Part shown: positions 1 through 5,357 of the stretch, piece by piece | Numbering within the stretch: position 1 is the stretch's first letter | Layout: each line of letters starts with the position of its first letter | Origin: Akkermansia sp. | GTDB lineage: Bacteria > Verrucomicrobiota > Verrucomicrobiia > Verrucomicrobiales > Akkermansiaceae | Reading direction: 5' to 3' | DNA length: 12,184 bases | NCBI GenBank assembly: GCA_017379255.1 | Contig: JAFNWZ010000157.1 | Span: 1 to 12,184 of the forward strand | The notes under the pieces: generated by a model | The model's input: only the letters and a program-made list of their open reading frames with translations | What the model was told of the DNA's origin: nothing | The model's database searches: none | Program-made: the position numbers and the translations under genes

Positions 1-78
1 GACATCGCCCGCCGCTGGCGCCTCTACCAGGCCCTGGCCGCCATCGACTACAGCGCCGAGGCTGCCCCCGAGGCATAA
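1..78 (+). CDS. nifJ: Pyruvate:ferredoxin oxidoreductase, C-terminal end (5' part outside window)
   Basis: An open frame enters from the window's left edge and ends at TAA 76-78. Its 25 residues (DIARRWRLYQALAAIDYSAE, then AAPEA) are identical to the last 25 residues of the PFOR-like protein ending at 6782, so this is the end of a nifJ gene whose body lies upstream. PFOR oxidatively decarboxylates pyruvate to acetyl-CoA and passes the electrons to ferredoxin in the cytoplasm. The DNA differs from the second copy at only two positions (21 and 24), both silent. A strong terminator follows 23 bases after the stop. Whether the upstream part is a full-length gene cannot be seen here, but it is the natural expectation, because the second copy lacks the N-terminal half. 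Confidence 0.85.
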   Translation, partial: DIARRWRLYQALAAIDYSAEAAPEA

Positions 79-138
79 GCCCCAGGGTGCCCGTTAACTT
101 CAACGGCGTGCGGTTTCACCACCGCACGCCGTTCTTGT
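1..138 (+). repeat. Direct repeat, copy 1 (nifJ end plus terminator)
   Basis: Bases 1-138 match 6705-6842 with two mismatches (positions 21 and 24). The match includes about 60 bases of 3' untranslated DNA and the terminator, and stops at the end of the terminator (position 139 is T here, C in the other copy). The left boundary is outside the window, so the real repeat is longer. Confidence 0.97.
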
Positions 139-140
139 TT
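102..140 (+). terminator. Intrinsic terminator of nifJ
   Basis: A perfect 12-bp stem (AACGGCGTGCGG at 102-113, complement at 122-133) with an 8-base loop is followed by CTTGTTT. It lies 23 bases after the nifJ stop. The same hairpin follows the second nifJ copy. Confidence 0.9.
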
Positions 141-152
141 AGCCGGTTACAC

Positions 153-178
153 CATCATTAAAGCATACTTTAATGATG
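153..178. repeat. Perfect 11-bp inverted repeat, AT-rich
   Basis: CATCATTAAAG (153-163) and its exact complement (168-178) are separated by CATA. It lies just past the stop of the minus-strand ATPase remnant and just right of the nifJ repeat. There is no T-run after it on either strand, so a terminator role is doubtful; an operator or a trace of the event that placed the remnant here is possible. Confidence 0.7.
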
Positions 179-180
179 AT

Positions 181-1047
181 TTAAAACATTGATTCCACAG
201 GCACTACATAACCAAGAAGGTAACAGAGCACCGGGCAGGGGATTCTGTAGACAGACTGAGCATCGGGTTCAGCGCTGAGGCCGAAATCCTCCACATGGCG
301 CGTAGCAATGATGGCAGCCTGAGCCGATTGCTCCCGGCACAGGGTGTTGATGGCATCCCGCTGGCTCACCGAACTGTCGTGCCGGTATTTCACCTCGCAG
401 AGGTAACGGCGCTCGTTCGGAAAATCCGCCACCACATCCACTTCTTTCTGGGTGCGCGGCAGGCGGATATAGCCCACGCGGCAGAACGCTCCGTAGGCCG
501 AGTGGAAATGCTTGTACACGGTGGTCTCAGCCATCATGCCGCGCACTTCATCGGTAACGGCGGCCGGATTGCGCATGAGGGATGCATTGCTCAGCGCTGC
601 ATCTGCCACGTATACCTTAGGCTGGCTGCTGATTCCCTTCTTACCGGTGTAGTTGGCGGCATGGCTGATGTAGATAAGGTTGGCATCGCGCAGGAACTCC
701 ATGTAGCGCATCAGCGTAGGCAGCGATACCCCCTCCAGCGCCCGGCACATGGCAGCAGTGTTGATGATGTTGACGGAGTTCACGCAGAAACAGAGATACA
801 GCTTTTCCAGCTGCAGGGTGTTACGCACATCGAACAACGCAGGGATATCTCGCTTGAGTACCTTGTCCACCACATCTTCCCGCAGTACACGCTGCGCCCT
901 GGCCACCAGCTGCAGCGAGGGGCGGGTGTCGTACAATACTTTCAACCACAGTGACCAATCCTCCGCATACTGAATCTCATCGAAGAAGAAATAGCAGGGA
1001 CCACTGCGCGGCCTCGCCTTGTCGAACGCATCGATAGGCCGCTTCGG
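181..1047 (-). pseudogene. Remnant of an AAA-family ATPase with DUF4143-type C-terminal domain
   Basis: The frame is open from about 1047 to the stop at 181-183. Near its start it reads YFFFDEIQYAEDWSLWLKVL, a Walker B motif with the flanks usual for the AAA/DUF4143 ATPases common in gut bacteria. The C-terminal part (REDVVDKVLKRDIPALF; later KVYVADAAL, ETTVYKH, KEVDVVADFP, CEVKYR) fits the helical and restriction-endonuclease-like tail of that family. The upstream half with the Walker A loop is missing: the frame hits stops beyond 1047 and runs into the phoU fragment. The stretch normally lying between Walker B and the REDVVDKVL segment also seems lost, the join reading QLVARAQRVLRED, in frame. 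An inert relic is most likely. The family placement rests on memory of its motifs. No promoter is visible. Confidence 0.75.
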
Positions 1048-1070
1048 TTAACCCCACACCATACCCCATC

Positions 1071-1373
1071 ATGAAACAGCACTTCATCAACGAACTCGAT
1101 TCCCTGAGCTCCCAGATTTCCGCCCAAGGCGAACTGGCCGAACGCTCCATTCACAACGCCATCCAGGCCTTCAGCTCCGGCGATACCGAGCAGGCACGTC
1201 GCGTCATGGTGCACGATGAAATCATCGACCGCGATGATGCGGTGGACACCATGCGCAGCGACCACCGCACCCACGCCCGCGACCTGGAGCGCCTCGCCGA
1301 CCTCGCCACCGATATCTGCCGCCAGCCCATCTACCTCCGCACCGGCTGCATCACCCGCCACAAGCCTGACTGA
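1071..1373 (+). pseudogene. phoU: PhoU-like phosphate regulator with internal deletion
   Basis: The first ~58 residues (MKQHFINELDSL, GELAERSI, then VMVHDEIIDRDDAVD) match the N-terminal helices of PhoU, the cytoplasmic protein that links the Pst phosphate transporter to the PhoR/PhoB two-component system. The last ~32 residues (DLERLADLATDI, PIYLRTG, ITRHKPD) match the extreme C-terminus. PhoU is normally about 220-235 residues with two three-helix bundles; this frame encodes 100, so roughly half is missing from the middle while the reading frame is kept. No pst genes, promoter or ribosome binding site is next to it. It sits head to head with the ATPase remnant and ends 5 bases before the stop of the opposing gene at 1379. 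A relic is the likeliest reading; a working one-bundle mini-PhoU cannot be excluded. Confidence 0.65.
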
Positions 1374-1378
1374 ATTGG

Positions 1379-1954
1379 CTATTGACAATTAGAGGAATCC
1401 GGAGTGAGCAGATGCGCAAAATGGCGGTCAAACTCCTGAGTCAGGCAAGCGGGGTAGATGTGCAGCGTGCCATCGCGCCAGAAGACGATACCGTTGGCGG
1501 AACGTCCCTGCCACTCCGCCGGCAGCTGGCATTTCTCCCGCTGAGACAAGACCCAGAGCTCCAGCTCTTCCAGGCGCGCCGAGTGCCCGGGGAGAGAAAA
1601 CAGCCCCAGCCAGGAATCAACCCCCAGCCGGGCGCAGAACTCACCCTGCTGAGTATCGCGCCACCGAAGTTCGCTTCCCTGCATGCAGTCCCCCGGCAGA
1701 GTCTTCCAATACCGGCACAACTCGCCGGGACCGGTGGCCAGAGGCAGCTGACCGGGGCGCAGAAGTTCGCGGTGCAGTTCATCGCGGCGTTCCCAGCTTC
1801 TGCGGCAGGTCGGAGCCAGGCTCAGCAGCCCCAGCACCCCCAGAATCAGGCCAACCGGCCACCAGGCTTCGTGTGGAATATAGATTGCCAGCGGGCAGAG
1901 AATGGCAGCCGAAAGAAATAACAGACCGATAGTCGAAATGAGATGTATTTTCAT
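1379..1954 (-). CDS. Two-helix membrane protein of unknown function, 191 aa
   Basis: I do not recognise the family. Two hydrophobic segments (about residues 5-27 and 31-47) should anchor the N-terminus in the inner membrane as a hairpin. The remaining ~140 residues are soluble, rich in Trp, Leu and charged residues, with a few Cys, and show no catalytic signature that I can identify. The ATG at 1954 gives a frame that begins directly with the first hydrophobic helix. A near-consensus promoter lies about 50 bases upstream, which supports a real gene. There is no clear Shine-Dalgarno sequence, and a short hairpin occupies the leader. The neighbours are remnants on one side and a LysR regulator on the other, so the context gives no functional hint. 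Codon choice is less biased than in nifJ or dnaN, which suggests low expression or later arrival. Confidence 0.65.
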   Translation of the reverse strand: MKIHLISTIGLLFLSAAILCPLAIYIPHEAWWPVGLILGVLGLLSLAPTCRRSWERRDELHRELLRPGQLPLATGPGELCRYWKTLPGDCMQGSELRWRDTQQGEFCARLGVDSWLGLFSLPGHSARLEELELWVLSQREKCQLPAEWQGRSANGIVFWRDGTLHIYPACLTQEFDRHFAHLLTPDSSNCQ

Positions 1955-1974
1955 CGTTTTGGTGGTTATATGCC

Positions 1975-1995
1975 GCGGGAATCATCTCTTCCCGC
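1975..1995 (-). promoter_or_regulatory. Hairpin in the leader of the 191-aa gene
   Basis: GCGGGAA and TTCCCGC form a perfect 7-bp inverted repeat with a 7-base loop. It begins about 3 bases after the predicted transcription start (about 1998) and ends 20 bases before the ATG. It could stabilise the 5' end or serve as an operator. Confidence 0.5.
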
Positions 1996-2004
1996 AACGC
2001 CTTG

Positions 2005-2033
2005 ATTATAACCCGGTAACCACTCGATGACAA
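2005..2033 (-). promoter_or_regulatory. Sigma-70-type promoter of the 191-aa gene
   Basis: On the minus strand TTGTCA (2033-2028) is followed after 17 bases by a perfect TATAAT (2010-2005). The predicted start is near 1998, about 44 bases before the ATG at 1954. Confidence 0.8.
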
Positions 2034-2041
2034 ATACACAA

Positions 2042-2063
2042 AAGTCATTACACATCATGACTT
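2042..2063 (-). terminator. Possible weak terminator after lysR
   Basis: AAGTCAT and ATGACTT form a 7-bp stem with an 8-base loop beginning 4 bases after the lysR stop, and a few T residues follow on the minus strand. The stem is AT-rich, so it is a modest terminator at best. The -35 of the next minus-strand promoter begins 8 bases further on. Confidence 0.35.
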
Positions 2064-2067
2064 CATG

Positions 2068-2991
2068 TTATACCTGCAGGCTCTGTTTCAGTTGTTCGAT
2101 GTAGAAACGGCTGAGCTTGCCGAGCAGGCGGTTGCGGTGGTGAATGATGACGATATGCACGCCATCCTGCCCGGCCAGAGGAATGGAGGTGATCCGGGTA
2201 CCGGTAAGAGCCGGATGCAGAGCACCATTGCTGATGGTATAGGCATCCACCCCCAGCAGGAGGTCGAAAAGCGTGGCGCGGTCGCGCACGCGGATGCTGC
2301 GGGGGTGACCAGATGGATTAAACAGCTCCTCCGCATAGTAAAAGGAATTGTGCTCCCCCTGTTCAAAGGAGACATGCGGATATTCCGCCAGCTCATCCAG
2401 CGCCAGCGTGCGGCGCCCGGCCAGGGGATGATGCACACTCACCAGCACATGCGGCTGCACTTGCGCTATCTCTTCAAACAGCAGATCCCGTTCCTTGAAA
2501 ATGCGCCGCAGCACCGGCTCATTGAAATTATTCAGGCACATGACCCCCAGCGCACTGCGCATGCCGGCCACGTCATCCACTATCTCGCTGGTCTGCGTTT
2601 CGCGAAAGGAAAAATCAAATTCATCATCCTGGTGGCTGCGCACCAGCTCGATAAAGGCCCGCACCGCAAAGGAATAGTGGTGAGCCGAAATGCAATACTG
2701 CTTCTTGCGGGGGCCCTGGTTCATGTATTTCTCCTGCAGTAGGTCGGCCTGGTCCAGTATCTGCTGCACATAAGCCAGAAACTCCTCACCCTGGCGCGTT
2801 ATGCGCACCCCTTTGCGGGTGCGTTCAAATACCGGGAATCCCAGTTCCTCCTCAATTTCGCGGATAGATTTGGTAAGGCTGGGCTGCGAAACAAACAACA
2901 CCCCTGCAGCCCGCGTGAACGACCCCTGCTCTGCTATGGTTACCAGATAACGCATCTTCTGCAGTGTCAGCGTATTCATGCATCCGTTCAT
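2068..2991 (-). CDS. LysR-type transcriptional regulator
   Basis: This 307-residue protein has the LysR layout: an N-terminal winged helix-turn-helix (MRYLVTIAEQGSFTRAAGVL, then FVSQPSLTKSIREIEEELG, FPVFERTRKG), a linker helix to about residue 90, and a periplasmic-binding-protein-like effector domain to the end. Length is normal for the family. I chose the ATG at 2991 because AAAGGAG lies 10 bases upstream; the next ATG (2979) has no such site, and the longer open frame would begin inside the promoter. A consensus promoter and a T-N11-A box centred about 66 bp upstream of the inferred start imply autoregulation. A second such box lies before the AspT-family carrier upstream, which is the best guess for its target. 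The ligand cannot be inferred. Confidence 0.93.
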   Translation of the reverse strand: MNGCMNTLTLQKMRYLVTIAEQGSFTRAAGVLFVSQPSLTKSIREIEEELGFPVFERTRKGVRITRQGEEFLAYVQQILDQADLLQEKYMNQGPRKKQYCISAHHYSFAVRAFIELVRSHQDDEFDFSFRETQTSEIVDDVAGMRSALGVMCLNNFNEPVLRRIFKERDLLFEEIAQVQPHVLVSVHHPLAGRRTLALDELAEYPHVSFEQGEHNSFYYAEELFNPSGHPRSIRVRDRATLFDLLLGVDAYTISNGALHPALTGTRITSIPLAGQDGVHIVIIHHRNRLLGKLSRFYIEQLKQSLQV

Positions 2992-3001
2992 ACGATTTGT
3001 A

Positions 3002-3045
3002 CTCCTTTCGGCGGGTATTCTACTACTTCCCGCAGCGATAATCAA
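3002..3045 (-). promoter_or_regulatory. Promoter and ribosome binding site of lysR
   Basis: TTGATT (3045-3040), a 17-base spacer and TAGAAT (3022-3017) form the promoter, with a start near 3010. AAAGGAG (3008-3002) is the Shine-Dalgarno site and fixes the start codon at 2991. Confidence 0.75.
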
Positions 3046-3066
3046 ATACAATATCGACACCCTTTA

Positions 3067-3085
3067 CCATAATCTGAAGCTATGG
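3067..3085. promoter_or_regulatory. LysR-type box, CCATA-N9-TATGG
   Basis: A perfect 5-bp inverted repeat, CCATA and TATGG, has a 9-base centre and contains T-N11-A, the family's recognition pattern. Its centre (3076) is about 66 bp upstream of the inferred lysR start, the usual place for the recognition site of an autoregulating LysR protein. Confidence 0.6.
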
Positions 3086-3107
3086 ATAGATTGACATCGG
3101 GATCACG

Positions 3108-3143
3108 AAAAAACTCAGCCCCGCCCGGTCTCCCGGGCAGGGC
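3108..3143 (-). terminator. Intrinsic terminator after the 33-aa ORF
   Basis: On the minus strand GCCCTGCCCGG, a GAGA tetraloop and CCGGGCGGGGC form an 11-bp stem followed by TGAG and six T residues. One position is a G-U wobble in minus-strand RNA but a C-A mismatch on plus, which fixes the direction. It begins 15 bases after the stop of the small ORF and has no other gene to serve. Confidence 0.85.
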
Positions 3144-3158
3144 CTTGTCTCTGGTGCT

Positions 3159-3260
3159 TTACCTCAGCAGCTGTACCGTCTTCAGCACAATATCCAGCAC
3201 ATACCAGACAATCGCCAGGACTGTCACAACTACTTTCGGTTCGGGGTATTTTCTAAACAT
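3159..3260 (-). CDS. Candidate 33-aa single-helix membrane peptide
   Basis: ATG 3260-3258 to TAA 3161-3159 encodes a basic N-terminus (MFRKYPEPK), a hydrophobic helix of about 18 residues (VVVTVLAIVWYVLDIVL) with one buried Asp, and a short basic tail (KTVQLLR). Charge and length fit a small inner-membrane peptide. I recognise no family; small regulators of transporters and type I toxins both look like this. The main support is context: it fills an otherwise empty gap, lies on the same strand as its neighbours, and is followed by a textbook terminator 15 bases after the stop. Against it: no clear Shine-Dalgarno site, and only a poor promoter (an extended -10, TGTTATGCT, at 3317-3309, no good -35). 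It might also be reached by readthrough of the terminator at 3359-3398. Confidence 0.5.
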   Translation of the reverse strand: MFRKYPEPKVVVTVLAIVWYVLDIVLKTVQLLR

Positions 3261-3288
3261 AGTAAAAACCGCGCACCGGCTGCACCAT

Positions 3289-3303
3289 GCCGCCAGTGGC
3301 GGC
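3289..3303. repeat. Short perfect hairpin GCCGCC-AGT-GGCGGC
   Basis: A perfect 6-bp inverted repeat with a 3-base loop, 28 bases upstream of the 33-aa ORF. It would sit in that ORF's leader if transcription starts further up. Confidence 0.5.
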
Positions 3304-3336
3304 GTACGCAGCATAACACACGCCCCCTTAACCTGC

Positions 3337-3348
3337 ATGAATATTCAT
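3337..3348. promoter_or_regulatory. 12-bp perfect palindrome ATGAATATTCAT
   Basis: A gapless AT-rich palindrome between the terminator at 3359-3398 and the 33-aa ORF. Its position and symmetry suit a dimeric DNA-binding protein site, but no protein can be assigned. Confidence 0.35.
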
Positions 3349-3358
3349 CCACCCCCAT

Positions 3359-3398
3359 AAAAACTTCAGGCTGCCGGGCACTTGCGCACCCGACAGCC
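3359..3398 (-). terminator. Intrinsic terminator of the candidate small RNA
   Basis: In minus-strand RNA GGCUGUCGGG (3398-3389) pairs with CCCGGCAGCC (3378-3369) across a 10-base loop, all ten pairs forming if one U-G wobble is allowed. TGAAG and five T residues follow (ending 3359). The wobble is a mismatch on the plus strand, so the signal points minus. Confidence 0.85.
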
Positions 3399-3450
3399 AG
3401 AAATTCTATGTTTAAACCGGGACCCCTCCCGGGCAAGGCTCGCACCTTAC
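3359..3450 (-). ncRNA. Candidate small RNA of about 92 nt, class unknown
   Basis: A near-perfect promoter (3457-3484) and a strong terminator (3359-3398) bound a minus-strand unit of about 92 nt with no convincing reading frame. The predicted RNA has three hairpins in a row: AAGG/CCUU with a 6-base loop (3448-3435), CCGGGA-GGGG-UCCCGG (about 3433-3418), then an unpaired AU-rich stretch around GUUUAAAC and the terminator stem. It lies just after the end of the AspT-family carrier gene and upstream of the 33-aa ORF, so it could be a free small RNA or a terminating leader (attenuator) of that ORF. It lacks the conserved parts of SRP RNA, 6S RNA, tmRNA and any riboswitch I know well. Confidence 0.55.
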
Positions 3451-3456
3451 ACCCCC

Positions 3457-3484
3457 ATTCTACCCATCACCCCCGCATTGTCAA
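3457..3484 (-). promoter_or_regulatory. Consensus promoter of the small RNA unit
   Basis: On the minus strand a perfect TTGACA (3484-3479), a 16-base spacer and TAGAAT (3462-3457) predict a start near 3450. No protein gene begins within 190 bases downstream. Confidence 0.8.
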
Positions 3485-3528
3485 GAATAAACTAAAAAAC
3501 AAATCAATATACGAGTGACGCAAAAATA

Positions 3529-5127
3529 TTAAACACAGAGCATTATCAGCAGCTTGGCCAGCAGGGTCATCAGGATGAGCGCCACCGGGTAAGCCGTGGC
3601 ATAGGCGATGACGGGTGCCTGTTTCTCCGTGCGGGCGGAAATGGCGCCCAGGGCGGGGGTGGAAGTCATGGCGCCGCAGATACCGCCCAGGCTTTCCGCC
3701 AGATTCATTCCCAGGAAACGCCGAGCGGCCACATAGCCCAGCAGCATGGGCAGCAGGGTGATGAGCACGCCTGCCAGGAACATGCCGAGGCCCTGCGCCT
3801 GCAAGGTGGCCAGCAAGGTAGCGCCGCCGCTCACCCCGGCACCGGCCAGAAACAACATAAGCGCCAGTTCCATGAGTGTAATCCGGGTGTTGCGGGGCAT
3901 ATACCCCACCACCGGACCGATATGCCCGAAATGCCCCAGCACCAGGGCCACCAGCAGCGGACCACCGGCCGTGCCCAGACAGAAACCGCCGCCCAGATCA
4001 ATGCTACCGATAGCGATACCCAATGCCACCCCTGCCGCCAGGGAGAAAATATCAGTACTGTTGATGACCGAACTGCGGTGGCGACAGCGCTTGCGGAACG
4101 CAGCGATATCCTCCGGCTGGCCCACGATGGTGAGCACATCATTGCGGAAGATTTCAGAATCGCCATGCGGCACAAAGGTATTGCCCAGACGGGTAATGCG
4201 GGAAATAACGATACCGTAGTTCCCCAGTGTATCGAGTTCACGCAGGGTTTTATTGCTGAAGGCGGGTTCCAGCATGATAACCTCGGCCATTTCACCCATC
4301 AGGCGGTGATTCGCCGGCACATCGGTCTCAATGCAGCCCAGCAGGGCCACATCGCGCTGCACCTTGCGCAGTGTACCCACCACAAAAACCCGCATACCGT
4401 CAGCAAAGACATCATCCGCCGACAAGGGGACCAGAATATCATTTTTCAGAATGCGGGTCACGCGGCATTGCAACAGGCCTTCCTCCATACAGTTGAGAAT
4501 GAGCCGCCCCTCCAGCCCCGCATTTTCAACGCGCACCACCCGGGTCACAATGCGCTCCGGGTCCTGGTTGGGCGAATCCGCAGAATCCAGACTTTGCTTC
4601 AGCAGCCGCGGCAGCAGCTGCACAAACAGCACCACGCCCACCACCCCGAAGGGATACGCCACGCCATAACCGATATTGATAGCACCGGGCGGCAGCCCCA
4701 GCGCCGCCATGGCTTCAAGAGCAGCAGCCAGGCCCGGAGTACTGGTGCAGGCGCCGGCAAACAGCCCGGCAGTCACCCCGGCAGAAAGCCCCAGCACCCG
4801 ACCCAGCAGCAACGCGAGCCCCCCAGCGCTCCCCACCACCAGCACCGAAAGTAACAGCAGACGGCTCCCCTGGCTCTTCAACGACCCGAAAAAGCGGTTG
4901 CCCACCCCGAGCCCCACGCAGTACACGAACAGCGCCGTGCCAATGCCGGTAATCCCCACCGGCACCTGCAGCCCGAAATGCCCCGCCGCCAAGGCTGCAA
5001 ACAGCACACCCGAACTGCCCAGCGAAATTCCCCGCACCGAAATCTGCCCCAGAAGCAGCCCCACAGCCAGAATACCAAATAAGACAAACAACGGATGCTC
5101 CAGTAAACTACTCATCATTTCTTGCAT
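3529..5127 (-). CDS. AspT/YidE-family membrane transporter with two TrkA-C domains
   Basis: The 532-residue protein has the layout of the aspartate:alanine exchanger family (AspT; E. coli YidE and YbjL, 540-560 residues). About five membrane helices come first (residues 10-175), then a cytoplasmic region with two TrkA-C-type domains (about 190-270 and 275-350), then five or six more helices (355-531). The two halves repeat the family signature: GLFAGACTSTPGL at 121-133 and GGICGAMTSTPAL at 481-493. Such carriers sit in the inner membrane and exchange amino or dicarboxylic acids; the substrate here is unknown. The start is taken as ATG 5127, though ATGs at 5118 and 5115 are equally possible; none has a good Shine-Dalgarno site. 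A promoter and a LysR-type box upstream suggest control by the neighbouring regulator. No strong terminator follows. Confidence 0.92.
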   Translation of the reverse strand: MQEMMSSLLEHPLFVLFGILAVGLLLGQISVRGISLGSSGVLFAALAAGHFGLQVPVGITGIGTALFVYCVGLGVGNRFFGSLKSQGSRLLLLSVLVVGSAGGLALLLGRVLGLSAGVTAGLFAGACTSTPGLAAALEAMAALGLPPGAINIGYGVAYPFGVVGVVLFVQLLPRLLKQSLDSADSPNQDPERIVTRVVRVENAGLEGRLILNCMEEGLLQCRVTRILKNDILVPLSADDVFADGMRVFVVGTLRKVQRDVALLGCIETDVPANHRLMGEMAEVIMLEPAFSNKTLRELDTLGNYGIVISRITRLGNTFVPHGDSEIFRNDVLTIVGQPEDIAAFRKRCRHRSSVINSTDIFSLAAGVALGIAIGSIDLGGGFCLGTAGGPLLVALVLGHFGHIGPVVGYMPRNTRITLMELALMLFLAGAGVSGGATLLATLQAQGLGMFLAGVLITLLPMLLGYVAARRFLGMNLAESLGGICGAMTSTPALGAISARTEKQAPVIAYATAYPVALILMTLLAKLLIMLCV

Positions 5128-5144
5128 GGTTCGTTCCGGCAGAG

Positions 5145-5173
5145 CTTCTACCACACTTCCCCTTTTTTTACAA
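5145..5173 (-). promoter_or_regulatory. Probable promoter of the AspT-family gene
   Basis: On the minus strand TTGTAA (5173-5168), 17 bases and TAGAAG (5150-5145) form a moderate promoter, with a predicted start near 5138. This leaves a leader of about 10 bases before ATG 5127. Confidence 0.5.
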
Positions 5174-5195
5174 GAAACACTTACTGCACAAGCAC

Positions 5196-5210
5196 ATACA
5201 TAATCATTAT
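5196..5210. promoter_or_regulatory. Possible LysR-type box before the AspT-family gene
   Basis: ATA (5196-5198), nine bases and TAT (5208-5210) contain the T-N11-A pattern. The overlapping ATAAT-C-ATTAT (5200-5210) is a perfect inverted repeat. The centre, 5203, is about 65 bp upstream of the predicted start at 5138, matching the position of the box before lysR. Symmetry outside the ATA/TAT core is weaker than in that box. Confidence 0.4.
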
Positions 5211-5252
5211 CCATCACCATAACCGCACGGCATGCCCCCGCTGCCGGGAACT

Positions 5253-5268
5253 CGGGACTGAAGTCCCG
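5253..5268. repeat. Perfect inverted repeat CGGGACT-GA-AGTCCCG
   Basis: Seven base pairs around a 2-base centre (as RNA, six pairs with a UGAA loop), in the divergent gap between the AspT-family gene and the second nifJ copy. It lies about 50 bases upstream of the -35 of the nifJ copy, so it could be an operator. No T-run follows. Confidence 0.45.
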
Positions 5269-5303
5269 TGCCCCGAAAAGATTTTTCTCCAAACGCCGCT
5301 TCA

Positions 5304-5357
5304 CCGGGCGAAAAAGCTTGTCTTTTGCGGCAAATTGCGTACACTGAGCGGCCCATG
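5304..5357 (+). promoter_or_regulatory. Promoter of the half-nifJ gene, nearly leaderless, azlC-like module
   Basis: TTGTCT (5318-5323), a 16-base spacer and TACACT (5340-5345) lie so that only nine bases (GAGCGGCCC) separate the -10 from ATG 5355. Transcription should begin about 3 bases before the ATG. The 54-base block 5304-5357 matches 8035-8088 before azlC at 44 positions without a gap, including the -10, the spacing and the ATG. Confidence 0.7.

Noticed and set aside
295..954. Plus-strand frame of 219 codons opposite the ATPase remnant
   Set aside because: The minus frame carries the Walker B and DUF4143-like motifs; the plus frame has none.
3230..3445. 71-codon minus-strand frame across the small-RNA unit
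   Set aside because: It runs through the terminator stem at 3369-3398 and overlaps the 33-aa ORF in another frame; no start signal and no protein-like composition.
3359..3450. Small unit as SRP RNA, 6S RNA or a known riboswitch
   Set aside because: The SRP core with its GGAA-type loop is absent, the unit is too short for 6S RNA, and no conserved aptamer core could be seen.
3922..4854. Plus-strand open frame of 310 codons opposite the AspT-family gene
   Set aside because: Composition rich in Gln, His and Arg with no hydrophobic core, lying entirely within a well-supported gene on the other strand.
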